Positions 48,445-61,139 of a stretch of 64,000 nt of DNA are shown one piece after another. The notes beneath the pieces were generated by a model that had not been told where the DNA came from, ran no database searches, and worked only from the letters and a program-made list of their open reading frames with translations. Position 1 is the stretch's first letter. Each line of letters starts with the position of its first letter. The position numbers were made by a program, and so were the translations under genes. The stretch comes from Colias croceus (Eukaryota > Arthropoda > Insecta > Lepidoptera > Pieridae), in contig NC_059545.1 in assembly GCF_905220415.1 (NCBI RefSeq), forward strand, positions 692,001 to 756,000, read 5' to 3'.

Positions 48445-49185
48445 CAAGAAGTCGAGTGCATGAATATTTTATTTTGTACGTTTCCGTGGAATGCATTTAA
48501 TAAAACGTTCTAACTACGATACATTATTTACAAAAAACATCATCCAAAAATACAATTACTGAGTATGTGTGACTATATCACAATGAGTACAAGGAATATA
48601 AAGGAGCCTTGAGCAAATATAGGAATACAGTCAATCGAGTATTCAATAACTAACATACAAAATTGTCATGAATTTACAATATAACATAGAGCTGAACTGA
48701 CGCTATACGAATATCAAAATATACGTAACGATACAAAATGTATATATTTTCTCTATATATAGAAGAAATATACGCATCACGCGTAAATACTTAAGTACTG
48801 ATTTATATTGCGTCTATGACTCAGCTTAACAAACAAAATATAAAAATAAACAAAAAACAATGCACCCGAAATACACTGGTTAAATCAAACACATTCAATT
48901 CTACTAAGAAATAAATTATATTCGAATACGCTATAATTTCGTCACGGAATGTCGCACCCGGCTGCCATTCTCAATAAACCGACTAACTAAACCTAAATCT
49001 TAGATTACAATAATTTATTATTTACACACAATTTGTACATCCATCAACCGGGTATAAACCAATACGCTAATCTACTTATATTATGTATTTGGATAGACTC
49101 TTTATTCGATAACAATGCGGCGATCGCGACGCGTTTCGTCCTCAATCACAATCCATACTGGCCATCAATGTTGGGGACGGTGACG
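48445..49185 (-). other. 3' UTR of the knirps-family receptor
   Basis: From the TGA at 49188-49186 the minus strand runs about 700 bp to AATAAA at 48473-48468 (read on the minus strand). The lower limit, about 48445, assumes cleavage 15-30 bases beyond it. Inferred from position and signal; no transcript data. Confidence 0.6.
48468..48473 (-). terminator. Poly(A) signal AATAAA
   Basis: Canonical hexamer on the minus strand, about 715 bp beyond the receptor stop codon, followed within about 30 bases by TG-containing sequence. Confidence 0.6.
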
Positions 49186-50208
49186 TCACACTTTGGTGGT
49201 TAGGTCGAGCGGGTGCAGCTTGATCCGCTTCATCTGCGAGTACGGCGGCGCCTCGTCCTCGCTCGCCGACGCGCGCTCGCTCCCCGACTCCGCGTCCTCG
49301 GTATCTGGCGCGATCGCCTCACTGTCGTCCGACCGCCGCCGGGCCGAACTCGATCTACCGTCCGACTTCACTGACAAATCCATAGGATTCTCCTGCAACG
49401 GCGATTCCGAGGTTCTCCTCTCCGCGGGGGGCGTCGGCACGAACTCCGCTTCAGATATCACGTCTTCCTGCGGCGGCTGCGATCTCTGCTGCTTTAAAAT
49501 TTCATCCAAGAAGAACCGTTTCGACGACTCCGTGTTGTGGTCGTCGATTCTAACATCGTTATTGTTTTCAGCGGCTTGCCGTAACGCCGCATGATCTAGG
49601 AATTGTCTGGAGTACATCGGATGGAAGCCGGGAGGGAACAGCAGAGGGTGGTTCGGTGCGAACGGGCTGAACGGCGGCGGCGGTAGAAACGGGGAATGTG
49701 GAAAATGGGGCAAGGATATATTGGCTAGAGGCAAATGGACGAAGTCTCTCGGCGGCGTGAGAGGTCTGTCTGGCGGTCTGGACTGTGTGATGCGAGATTT
49801 CTCGTCTAACTTGGGGGACGAGTCGCTGCGATGCGAGTCTGGGGAGCCGGAGCAAGGTTTGTAATCGTCTAAGCCGAGTAAAGCAAGTTCTTCTTTTGTT
49901 CTAGGTCTCGCTAAGCCTGGGAATAGATGTGGAGGGAATGGAGGCGCCATGTGATGTGGGGATGGAGGCACTCTGGGAGGTGACTGTGTCTGCGCTGCTT
50001 GTTGTTGTTCTTGCAAGAGGCAGTGGATCTTGAACCAGTTGGAGCGGCGGCCGTAGCGTGAGCCCGACTTGGACATGCCCACCATGAGACACTTCCGCAG
50101 TCGACACGCCTTACACGCCGTTCTGTTCTTCTTGTTGATCACGCACTCGCCATTGTTCTTGCATTCCGTAATGGAGTTCAGGTTGTTGTACGACCGCCCG
50201 AAGAACGA
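49186..50208 (-). CDS. Knirps-family orphan nuclear receptor, last coding exon (partial gene)
   Basis: Members of this family (Drosophila knirps, knirps-like, eagle) are nuclear DNA-binding repressors without a ligand-binding domain. This exon encodes 340 residues. It opens SFFGRSYNN, which in the family directly follows the first zinc finger (CEGCK); the intron phase is 0 and the acceptor is TTTCTTCTTTCCAG. Residues 16-35 form the second finger (C16, C22, C32, C35). RLRKC and a kni box (about 41-68, with GMSKSGSRYGRRSNWFKIHC) follow. The tail is proline-rich at 76-200, then charged. PMDLSVK (275-281) matches the PMDLSMK CtBP-binding motif of Drosophila Knirps, and PLDLTTK (333-339) is a second CtBP-like site. 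The stop is TGA at 49186-49188. The INKKNRTACKACRLRKCL form of the finger recalls eagle more than knirps, but I leave the paralogue open. An ATG at 50248-50250 is intronic. Confidence 0.97.
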   Translation of the reverse strand, partial: SFFGRSYNNLNSITECKNNGECVINKKNRTACKACRLRKCLMVGMSKSGSRYGRRSNWFKIHCLLQEQQQAAQTQSPPRVPPSPHHMAPPFPPHLFPGLARPRTKEELALLGLDDYKPCSGSPDSHRSDSSPKLDEKSRITQSRPPDRPLTPPRDFVHLPLANISLPHFPHSPFLPPPPFSPFAPNHPLLFPPGFHPMYSRQFLDHAALRQAAENNNDVRIDDHNTESSKRFFLDEILKQQRSQPPQEDVISEAEFVPTPPAERRTSESPLQENPMDLSVKSDGRSSSARRRSDDSEAIAPDTEDAESGSERASASEDEAPPYSQMKRIKLHPLDLTTKV

Positions 50209-53200
50209 CTGGAAAGAAGAAAAAGATATATTATTAAATGGTAATATCAATTAATTTAAAAGTAAAATAGTGTAAGATTAAATTATATTTTATTCAAATG
50301 TGTTTTTTAATGTAAAAGATTGATTTACTGCTGTGTTCTAATGAATTATATTACATGTTCGCTTCATGAATAGATAAGTGCTTAATTATGTGTATAATTA
50401 TGAGCGGTTAAGCTGCGTTTATACGGGCCGCTGGGCACGGCCGAGTATGAAAGTGAAAACACGCCTTTACGAATGTCTCACGTAAAGACGTCACTTCCGT
50501 TGGAAATAGGCCACAGGTTCGGTTCCAGTCGGTTACGCTCGTTTATAAACGGTTTCGTTTTTTCGACCTTGAGTTTTCGCTTAATTTATTATGTAATACT
50601 ATTGTCTACTGTGATTTGTAATAGGAAAATCTTGATTATTGGAAAACCCGTACTGAAATGTAGACTATACAATGAGGTCAATTGTATTTAGCATATATTA
50701 GATAAATTTACGTAACAAGTCTTTAAAAGGATATTGAATATGCTGCTCTAAGTTATTCTGTATTTACAGAAATCATTAGTTGTAGTTTAATCAAATTCTT
50801 CAACTAAATTTTAGGTAGTATTATGATATTAATTAGTTAAATATAAATATTCAACCATGAATGGTAATTGGTAAGTAAAGAGCAAAGAGATGTGACATTT
50901 CACCGCATTGTGTTACTTGTTTTATTTACGACAGTTTTCCATTAACCCAGAACACAATCTGGATATAAAAGTTATATTGGTATAATATATTACGAATTGT
51001 GACCAAATATGTATTATCCAGATTACGATTTCAATATACAATATTTTAAACCAAATTGCATATCGAAATGTCAGTTCATTATTTTAAGTTTTTATCACGT
51101 TTTTATTATAAATATCCAGCATATTATTCATAACTACTAGATAGCGGTATTGAAGTACCAAATTAATTAAATGTCTCTTAATCTTCACATTCAATGTTAG
51201 AAATGGGAAAATTTAATTCGACTTTTAATATCCATATACAGTTAAGTTTACGAACGAAATAAGACTTTTATATAGAAAACAATTAATTCACAATTAATGA
51301 ACTTCTATCAATTTACTTTATATATACGATGAAACGTTGTATGTGTAAAATTGTATACAAGTAGCTATTCGAACAAAGTCACGGGGATTCAAAAGCGGTA
51401 TTAAATAGTTATTTATCCGGATATTTATTAGATCACTGCGGTAGGTAGATGACCATAAAAAGCGTGGCGTAAGGTCTTATACCTTAGTTTACGATAGTCT
51501 AATGGCGTTGCAGAATTCACTCAGTTTTATGGGACATACATTGTTGTGTTTATGCGACTCCTAATGACCCGGCCGCGGCTACAACCACACTGGTATATAA
51601 TACGTGCATATTGCGAAGTATACTATTTTGTACATGGAATGCTACCGAGACATTATTACATCGAGTTATACTGTAAAAAGTGGTTAATTAAAGCTTGAGA
51701 TGCACAAAACACAGTGATTGATAGGGTGTGAAATATGTATCATTCTTATACGTGTTTTGCTTTGCCTTCAACTGTTGTGAAGAGCTTTGTAAGGCCATAG
51801 CATACGTGGAACAATTTCTACTATATTTTTCTAGAATTTGTAACACGGTTCTGTGCTTGCATAATGCATTTATACTATTCTTACTTAAATATCACAGTAT
51901 ATATGAGGAAACATGTTTATTATAAACTTACACACTTAAAGTTACATATAACGATTGTATAATTAATATAAAAAACCAATGGATGTGTGATGAATAGCTC
52001 ATTGACATATTCAAAGGTGTCCATAAAAAGTTATGTGTCACATCTATTTTTAAATCAATGTGTGAATTGCAGGACTGTTTGATAAAGAACCATAGTAAAT
52101 ATACATACAAATGTTTTTGTCCGAGGAATCGCGATATTTCAGTGAGTATTTCCGAAGTTAGATATTATTAACTTATTAAGTTCAAAGGTTTTACAAACAA
52201 AAGATAACTACGTTAAAAATTTTAACTCTATAAAAGTGATAGAGATTATTCGAGTGACCAAAACCTCAGCATTGATTAAATCGATTGCGCTATTAAACTT
52301 TAATCAGTATTAAAAAACTTTCCATCCGAACTTATTAAACTTTGAATGGAATTTATCGACGTAAAAAGATCCCATTATATTTTTAATGGCAGATTATTTT
52401 ATGACACGACAATCAAAGGACAGTTTAGTGCTACTAGACATGTTTTCTGAATTAATGGCACGTTATATATTAAATTTATCATGTTTTACGAGCAATATAT
52501 AAACATTTTATTTGAATATTTAAGCGACACTTTGAACTTTGGTGGCGGACCCTTAGACGTTAGAATTGTTAGCGCGCTGCAAGTGTTTTAATGATGGTTA
52601 AGTGTTACCTAGGTTATGTTATAAACACTCGTATATTATTATGTATGAAGGAATTGAATAAATATTATAGTTCGAATCTATTTGTTAGGAATTGTGGCAA
52701 CTGGCAAAAAAAAATAACAGCCAAGAGATAGGTTCTTAAAGAAGTAAAATAATTTTATAAATTTAAAGTTTGTTTGTTTATTCTAGTTTAAATTATTCGT
52801 TTACTTTCAAAAATTGCATTCCAATGACATGTCTGCAGTAGAAAATAATAATTTTCATATAAATATGTACTTAAAATTTTCTCCACCAAGCAACATATAT
52901 TTATACAGCATTTTAACATATTCCGGTACACATAGTGTAAATATAGTTTTAAAGTGAAATGGGCATTTCGCAAGGCGCATCCCGGTCTTTAGGTCAAAGG
53001 TGTAGGGTCGGTAGCCAGGTTAGCCAACACAATTTATGCACATACTTATTATAAGATGTAATGTCGTGGACGAAATGAAATATATAAGATTTACAACTTT
53101 ATAATAAAAGGTGTGGTACGGCTATATTATCTGATAAATGACAGCAGATCCTAGCATGTTTGCTTGAACGACTCTTCAATTGTGTTTTAGGTAGTCTGTT

Positions 53201-53223
53201 GAAATTAGAACAAATTTTATATA
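50209..53223 (-). other. Receptor intron, 3' part
   Basis: It starts at the acceptor (AG at 50210-50209, minus strand) and runs past the right edge, so the intron is longer than 13.7 kb. I looked for an exon encoding the first finger ([22 protein letters not shown]-type, followed by GT) on the minus strand as far as 64000 and found none. A CG-richer patch at 50410-50560 holds GACGTCAC and TTTATAAACG. Otherwise AT-rich. Confidence 0.7.
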
Positions 53224-53430
53224 TCTATACTATCTCTTATATTATAAAGCTGAAGAGTTTTTTTGTTTGTTTGAAAGCGCTAAAGCGCTAATCTCAGGAA
53301 CTACTGGTCCGATTTGAAAAATTCTTTCGGTGTTAGATAAACCATTTATGGAGGAAGGCTATAGACTATATATCATCACGCTAAGACCAATAGGAGCGGA
53401 GCAATGCGGGTGAAACCGCGGAGCACAGTA
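53224..53430 (+). mobile_element. Short Helitron (type B), 3' end degraded
   Basis: TCTATACTATCTCTTATATT start and type B body, with a small tandem duplication of AAAGCGCT. It ends CCGCGGAGCACAGTA without CTAG. Confidence 0.8.
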
Positions 53431-53997
53431 TCATGTTTGGAGAGTTATTTATGTGGTTTATCTTTTATACTGTATAATAGACAGTTAAAGAATAAAGGGT
53501 TTATTAATTATTTTATAAACAGCAAATATTCCAACCCCGAGACTTCATGCACACGGATTATAACCACAAACATTTTTAAAATACCTAACATAATTTCTTA
53601 AACCATCTTGCATAGCAGGACGCATTAGCATTGCAATTATAATGCCATAAAACTTTTCCCCCCGACTATCCGATGCTGTATATAGTTGCACACATCCACA
53701 ATCCGGACTATTAATTATAATATCTAGTTGACAATCAGAATACCGGTTGGTATCGTCCGCTGATTAAGTACCACTTTCGCGGTGTTCGTATGGACAGACA
53801 TAAATATGTATTTTTAGTGTTTCGCTTTGTTAAAACTTAAAAGGGCATGGGGTGGTTGATTTTTAAACGCGTTAAATAGTTTTTTAATTCGAAGTTAAAG
53901 AAGAATAAAATGTTGATGTACGAACCATAATGTTCAAAAACTTACCGATAAAAGAGTCATAGATACATAGTCATAGAGTGATAGAGAGGTTTTAGAA
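53431..53997. other. Intronic DNA, nothing recognised
   Basis: A 567-bp spacer between two same-oriented type B Helitrons. Confidence 0.5.
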
Positions 53998-54200
53998 TCT
54001 ATACTAATCTATACTTAATATTATAAGGCTGAAGAGTTTGTTTGAACGCGCTAATCTCAGGAACTACTGGTCTGATTTGAAAAATTATTTTTGTGTTAGA
54101 TAGCCCATTTATCGAAGAAGGCTTATCTATAGGATATATATTATTACGCTAAGACCAACAGCAGCGGAGCCACGCGGGTGAAACCGCGAAGCGCAGCTAG
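53998..54200 (+). mobile_element. Short Helitron (type B)
   Basis: The start is doubled: TCTATACTAA at 53998 and again TCTATACTTAATATTATAAG at 54008. The end is CCGCGAAGCGCAGCTAG at 54200, followed by T. Confidence 0.85.
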
Positions 54201-55119
54201 TTTTACATAAATAGACATTTAAAGCTATCAATTTCAGGCATTGAATTCAGATTGCTATCTCCACTAAGAGAAAACATCCAGTCGGTCGCCACGTAGCGTA
54301 TGCAAAACCTTATAAAGTAAACAATTGCATGATTGACAGATGTTCAAATGCCCTCTACCTGTAGATGTCACCTCAGTTATCTAATGTTTAATCTAATCCG
54401 CGGTATTAGGAATTCCTGTCTCGATCGACATAAGGTTGTAACTTGTATTGTTTCAAATTCCAAAACTATGACGCGAGTGCATTCGCATCGTTTTGTATTC
54501 ATGCCGCGGTGGTACATTTTGGCAACGACTGTCGGTTGGATGAATTTTCAATCAATTATGTATTGTTTGGAGTGATGTACAAGTTTTGTGTCGCTTAATA
54601 TTTTGTTTCGTCCTAAATTTAAATAAGAATTATTAGTGAAGTTGAATGTAATAAGTTTGCATGCTATTTATGTGGCAAACATGTATCGATGGAATAATAT
54701 CTCAACACCATGTTTTATGCAAATAAATAAATTCTTTATTTTAATTTGAATAAGTTTTTTAAAATATTAATTTTCTAGATATTTTTTTTACTTGTAAATT
54801 TTTCACTCATAAGAAACGTTCCTAAAACTAAATATAGGGCACAATTTCAAAGTTGCGTTATTTCTTTTTATAAGTTTAGCTACGTCATAATAAACTAATA
54901 CAAATTAATTCAATCCAATATTGACACTTTAAAATCAATAAATCACACAAAACAAAGAACAAACTTGTCCCATTGAAAATTAATTGAAACACGGAATATC
55001 CACACTTCAGATAGATATTTCATTTCAGCATTTCCGCAAGATGACATGTCCACCTTGAAATTACAATAATGTGGTACTCAATAAATCTACACAATAATAA
55101 ATATGTTGTGTCACTTGTA
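54201..55119. other. Intronic AT-rich DNA, nothing recognised
   Basis: A less AT-rich, non-repetitive strip lies at 54240-54560. No exon or RNA gene was recognised. Confidence 0.45.
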
Positions 55120-55206
55120 TATGTATGTGTGATATGCATGTGTGTGTGTAATATGCATGTGTGTGTGTGATATGCTTCTGTGTGTGTGATATGCATGTGT
55201 GTGTAA
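55120..55206 (+). repeat. Minisatellite of ~19-bp TG-rich units
   Basis: About four units of the form ATATGCATGTGTGTGTGTG, one carrying TGCTTCTG in place of TGCATG. Frames here encode His/Thr runs on the minus strand and are not genes. Confidence 0.9.
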
Positions 55207-57000
55207 CAGTGACAGATTATTTTACCGCGCAAAAATATGTCGCGATCGCGAATCAATTTCTTTATGTCAAAATTTTATATGGGCTTGGTTATTTTTATTC
55301 GCAGGTTATGTATTCAGTTAAAATTCGGTTCAAGAATATGCAAAAATTAAGTAAATCAATTCGGAACAATAAAGCAATTTTACCTACTCACAATTAAATA
55401 CGAAGCTTTCATAACTCTACATTTTGATTCTTATTTTTTATTTAGTTCAAAAGTCAGTTCCGCGTCATCATAAGATACGGTTAATAATAATTTAAAATAA
55501 ATAAATGATCTTTATAAACTTTTAAACAAGACAATCAGATTGACGAATTACTACAAAGCTCTGACTGGACTCGTCCATCATCTACCAAATGTAACCAGCG
55601 TGTGAACTATTTACGAACTTTAACCTTGGCTCTACAAAACTTTCGGTAAAATTCTATTTAACAACACACTCAAAAAAACAACCCTATTTCTTGTATATAC
55701 GATTCATTTTTAAACATCAACCTCACTATAAAGTTGTATCGAAAAATTTAACTTTACTACGTTGAGATAAAGTTAGTTTTAGCTTGTAATATATAAAATG
55801 ATGTTCAAAGAATGCGCACGCGTCAAGTCACATTTGTACCCAGAAGCAGCGACCTGAACATTCAGTGTTTTGATTACGGCTGACATTACGATACAATCGA
55901 TTATTCGGTTAATCGGAATCGATGCATCGATACATTGATTTTTATGATCTATTTCGACCGCCTTTTTAATAGGTACGTGATATGAATTTGAGAATAAGTT
56001 GAATCGTGCTACGTTTATCGTTCGAAAATATAAAGAGATGAAAAGATGAAAAATGTTTATAAGTGTGACTATGATATTGAAAAAAAAAAACGAACTTTCG
56101 TTTGAATTGTAGTATAATAAAATTAGTTAAATTTATGTTTATATTCATGTTAACAAATAAACAAGCTATCAGCTATCATTGAAATAGGTATCATCAATAC
56201 TGTTTAATTTGTCAGGTAACAATGTAAAATTATCATACATGGCTAAATTCTATGCAAACAACATATTATAAAGCATTTGAATGTCATAAAACCAAAAATA
56301 TAAATTAAACAACATATTATTGTAATAACCCTATTACTTACTTCAAATTATTATAATTTCGTATACGAAAGACCTTTCAAATTGACATTGTGATAAACAA
56401 ACACATAACTTAGTGCAAGTGCAGGTGAATACGCGTGACAAGTTATGTGTAACAAAATAAAGATCACATATTCGTGATGTGAATAAAAATGGCCGACAAG
56501 TACAATGTGTCAATAGACAGGCGCAGTTACAAAATAATGTTAATTGTCACTTGATATTAAGGGCAGCCTATCAAGAAATACTAAATACTATAATATTATT
56601 TTATAAAGACTAAGATTATAAAGATAAAATAAGTTAAGATTTAAACTTTATTTTGTTAATTTTAAATCAATCATATTATAGCAATTTTAAATTTAAAAAT
56701 ATTTATAAATAAACAGCTCCGTCGGTATTTCTGTTAGTGAACGATATTTTGAAATAGGACAATTCAGACGTATTTCATATTAATGAGGATTAAATATCGT
56801 AATTTTATAGAAAGTAGTAAATTTTACGATCTTCTAATTATAAAGATAGAATATAAATCGCACATATTAATAATAAACAGCATATCCCTTTCACTTAATC
56901 CAAAAACAACTTTTAGATCAACATTACGGTTCCTAGCAATCAACATAGAGATTAATTTAATTTAATCACATTGAATGGTTTCAAGTCGAACAAACCCTAT
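55207..57000. other. Intronic DNA with a TCGAT cluster at 55880-55945
   Basis: The cluster reads CAATCGATTATTCGG, TTAATCGGAATCGATG and CATCGATACATTGA within 65 bp. It resembles the words at 25070-25560 and 27040-27260 and could be a shared type of regulatory site. The remainder is AT-rich and unremarkable. Confidence 0.3.
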
Positions 57001-57780
57001 GTTCGTTCAGCGCTGTCATTCGCAGATACAATTCCAGTAGTATCTAAATAGTATTATATTATCTGTGGCAGTACTTAACCCGCGAGTCAACATTGTCTCA
57101 TTAACTGGGCAAGGACAGGCGAAGCTTAAGATAACATTCACAGGAATTATATTCCGATTGAGAGCACATCGAAATTGCGGTAACGCACGCGACGAACCGT
57201 CGAATGTCGTAACCGACCGCAATAAATCACGGCTACTAATTTGTTTTTAAAGTCCGCGATTATCTGTGCATTGTGTAGTCTGTGGAGCGGCCATTGTCAG
57301 CGGAGCGCGGGAGTCCAAAGGAACCGCGCCGTAATTTGTCACTCGTTTCAAAAACAACTGCTTTAATGGCTCTGCACCGAATTAATTGTTACTTAATTGG
57401 CTTGAGCGCTTTATTGCTTCAGTTGTATTGTCATTTTATATAGATCTGTAGCATCTGTATACTTGTTTCACGTTTTACGCTAACGTGGAATTAACAATGA
57501 ATTAATAGAGATTTGGATCGAAATGTGCCGGTTCATTTGCGACGGCCGTCAACTCGTTGAAACAATAAGCACTTCGCAATGTTTACGGGCAAATCGATTG
57601 GTCGCGATCTGTCGCCATGGTTACTGTTTACTCCTTTGATGTACAGTCGATCATTGTACGCTAAGCGATATAAAAACAAACGCAAAGTTATGCAAAACGT
57701 TAGGCAGTTAACGATTACAACGCAGGTATATTAAGCGTATCGATTTTACAAATACGATAAAATTGCAACCGTTTTAAATA
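57001..57780. promoter_or_regulatory. Candidate intronic enhancer block
   Basis: Long, largely non-repetitive and CG-richer than the rest of the intron, with TTAATTGG, TAATTGTTAC, GAATTAATTG, ACCGCGCCGTAATTTG and ATCGATTTTACAAATACG. A scrap of the dispersed word TATTATATTATCTGTGG occurs at 57052-57068. Inferred from composition only. Confidence 0.25.
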
Positions 57781-59991
57781 ATTATTACGATGCTTTCCCT
57801 TTAATAAAATTTACACGTTATTTATAAATTATCACATAATTTCGTTACTGACATTTGATTTAAGTATTTTGTTATTGTTTATGCGTACGGTGTATTTTGA
57901 AGTGTAAACGTGTTTGCTATAGATTAAACATATTATCAAAGATTATGCTATTTAAAATGATTTAGTGAACGATTATGATTTGATGGATTGACATTTACGA
58001 TCAAATCAAAGCAAGCTAAAAAAATAAATTAATTGTTTTTTTGCGAACTAAAATAATATGCAGGTGACGATATATTCGGGTGAGAATTAAATGATAAATG
58101 AATGTTATCGAAACCTTAACATTTCGAATAAAACGATACGGATTATAGTTTTTTTGTATTCGATATAAGTATTATTCGAGTATATTACTGACATAACTCG
58201 ACAGCAATTAATCGAGTGTTAATATTCATTTGGTTTTGAGGATCGAAAGGTTGTAGCAAGGTTAGGTCAAGTAGATATTGAGATGATTGCTGAGGATCTG
58301 TCACGCCTGTATTTGAATAAGGCAAATGATAAATCGATAATATATATATCACGCAATTAATGCACGCTAAATATAAAATATATTTAATGGATTTAATCTT
58401 TATTAATTGACGTTTGGAAATTATAAAAAAGAGGCCACGGGTTGGTTGAGTAAAATAGAAATATTATACTCATTCGTTAATTGAGTTTGTTTTTGTTTTG
58501 TTTATTTAAAAATAAAATATTTAGGTAACTTAAAATATTATATTTCCAATACCTTCTAAGCAACATGATCGTAGGTATGGTCTGAGAACTATAAAACTCT
58601 AAAGCACACGCGATTTTATCTGATCACCGATCTGATTGTAATCATAGATCTCCTACTGTATTACACGCTATACTGTGGGCGATAGTTCTTACTATAAATT
58701 ATTATTATACTAATAATTATTGTTGAGAATGGATGTGTCGCTTAAATATTGAGTGACGATGTGAATTCAGCTAGTTACTTTGCTCGTTAACAGAATCTTA
58801 TATAATATTCCAATTCTTATTCTACAACAGTATTTGTCGCAACCAATTGATTAAAATAGACATTTTATTAGTAGACTAGTCTTTATATTAATAAGCGCCG
58901 ATTTATTATGATTTAACTAATCAGGCGTAGTTATACATGTACGGAGTAAAGATATACATATATATTCTGCTGAAATTATTTTGGTCAAAATGCTCAATCT
59001 TTCTTAGAATTCCGCAGGATATACATTATTGATTATAGTGCGTAAGATATATTCTTATAATTCTCATGGTCATAGGACAGAAGTCAGGCACAAGACATTT
59101 CTTTTGTTCGAACCTGGGACCTTTTACTATTCAATATGCTAACAAGTTAGGTACTAGACAAGACAAGTCAATAGCATGGTACAACGGTCATGGTATTTGA
59201 CTCTAGTTGAGTAAGTCATGGGCTCAGAATCCATAAAATGATTTTCCTATCGACACAGATTACAAAAACATTACTCCATTTGTTTATGTAATTTAATTTG
59301 GAAATGTAGATTAGATTGGAATTTAAATTCGTTTTTGGTTAAGCTTGATGTATAATGTTTAAGGTTAAGGACGCTATAACGTATTTTTACAAAAACACGC
59401 TGTTTTTCGGTACCATTTTAACTTAAAGCAATTACACGTGAGAACATAGTAATATCTTAATTTAAAGATAATATATTCAGCTCTACGTTCATCTTATAAA
59501 AATTGTACGACGTCATACAAAATTGTCGCTGAAATACGTTTTTTCCATCACAATAAACGCATAAAATGCAAAAAAATGGGGTCTAAACCGGTACCATTTT
59601 AGGAAAATTAAGAGCCTAATCTATCTTCTTAACTATATCTTATTGAGGGATATATAGTCCTTTATATATGGTGTAATTTTTATGAATCTAAATCAAAATT
59701 TTATTTCAATAATGAGCTAAATTAAAAATACTTGTCGATTTCTTCATACATTTTGTTCTCGCGGTTCGTCAGACCGCGCTCAGAAGCGCTCTTGGAAGGA
59801 CGGGTGTATCGCTCCTCGTGCCAAAAATAAAAACGAAATAAAAAAGATTATTGTGCGTGCACTGTCTTTTTCGTGATTTGAAATATTTGATACTTTTTAT
59901 GAGTAAACTGTATAAGTTTAGTAATTTAAAATTATGTTTTTAAAATTACCTTGCCTGAGATCCTCTTTTTTATGGGTTGTTGAATAGATTG
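57781..59991. other. Intronic DNA, nothing firm recognised
   Basis: CGGTACCATTTTA occurs at about 59408 and again at about 59589. A GC-rich strip at 59758-59820 has two small inverted pairs (CGCGGT/ACCGCG and GCGCT/AGCGC). No exon was recognised. Confidence 0.4.
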
Positions 59992-60716
59992 GTGGGGTAA
60001 AACAATTCAAGATGGCGTCGATGAAAATTTGGCTTTTTTTCGTGATGGGTGTCATTTTCATAGTTTTTGGGGTAGCTATTACCGAATATGAGGTCAAAAC
60101 TGAAATCCAAGATGGCGCCGACGAAAATTTTACATCTTTTCGTCATGGGTGTCATTTTCATGGTTTTTGGGGTAGCTATTAACGAATATGAGGTCAAAAC
60201 TATAATCCAAGATGGCGCCGACAAAAATTTTACAACTTTTCGTCATGGGTGTCATTTTCATGGTTTTTGGGGTAGCTATTAACCAATATGAGGTCAAAAC
60301 TGAAATCCAAGATGGCGCCGACGAAAATTTTACATCTTTTCGTCATGGGTGTCATTTTCATGGTTTTTGGGGTAGCTATTAACGAATATGAGGTCAAAAC
60401 TATAATCCAAGATGGCGCCGACAAAAATTTTACATCTTTTCGTCATGGGTGTCATTTTCATGGTTTTTGGGGTAGCTATTATCGAATATGAGGTCAAAAC
60501 TATAATCCAAGATGGCGCCGACGAAAAATTTGACATCTTTTCATCATGGGTGTCATTTTCATGGTTTTTGGGATAGCTATTAACGAATATGAGGTCAAAA
60601 CTATAATCCAAGATGGCGCTGACGAAAATTTGACATTTTTCGTGATGGGTGTCATTTTCATGGTTTTTGGGGTAGCTATTAACGAATATGAGGTCAAAAC
60701 TAAAATCCAAGATGGT
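59992..60716 (+). repeat. 100-bp tandem array, left arm of an inverted pair
   Basis: About seven units, each with CAAGATGGCGCCGACGAAAA, GGGTGTCATTTTCATGGTTT and ATATGAGGTCAAAAC. Between 60100 and 60480 two unit variants alternate (TGAAATCC with GACGAAAA, then TATAATCC with GACAAAAA), giving a 200-bp dimer. The first unit is the most diverged. Frames read through it in several phases because 100 is not a multiple of three; none is a gene. Confidence 0.93.
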
Positions 60717-61139
60717 CGTCGAATTTCAAGATCGCGTCATGGTAATACTGTCGCGTTATGGAGCAAGGCGGCGATTTTGGTATCTATGAATCTCGCCAAA
60801 GAAGTTTCACTCCTGACACGTTTTCTCGGCACACACGTTCTTTTTTATTTTATTCTCTTCGTTTAAATGTTTTAGATAAACTTTATTTTAAATAAGGTTT
60901 AGCGAATATATTTAAAGAATATATTTAAAGTTACTAATATCTGTCAGAATATTAACATGATTGCCACAGAGTTGCGTTTTATATTAAATTTCTAAATATG
61001 CATTTCAATGTTCTTTAAAATTGTTTTTTTTAAGACTTTCTACAAAACTGTGGTTGTTAACGTTTTTGTTATTTTATTTAAGTTTACTTTAAAGGAGTTA
61101 GAAAAATATACCTAATTATCGACGGTTACATTGGGGATT
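60717..61139. other. Spacer between the two inverted 100-bp arrays
   Basis: About 420 bp. The first 130 bp (60717-60845) are GC-richer, with TTTCACTCCTGACACGTTTT and TCGGCACACACG, and look like part of another dispersed repeat; the rest is AT-rich. Confidence 0.5.

Noticed and set aside
49193..49594. 133-codon plus-strand frame opposite the receptor exon
   Set aside because: It is antisense to a well-supported zinc-finger exon; the openness follows from GC-rich codon use on the other strand.
55120..55206. CRISPR-like regular repeats
   Set aside because: The units are contiguous TG-rich minisatellite copies without unique spacers, in a eukaryotic intron.
60088..60866. Frames encoding repeated MGVIFMVFGVAINEYEVKT-like segments
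   Set aside because: They are translations of the 100-bp array. The unit length is not a multiple of three, so each frame changes from unit to unit.
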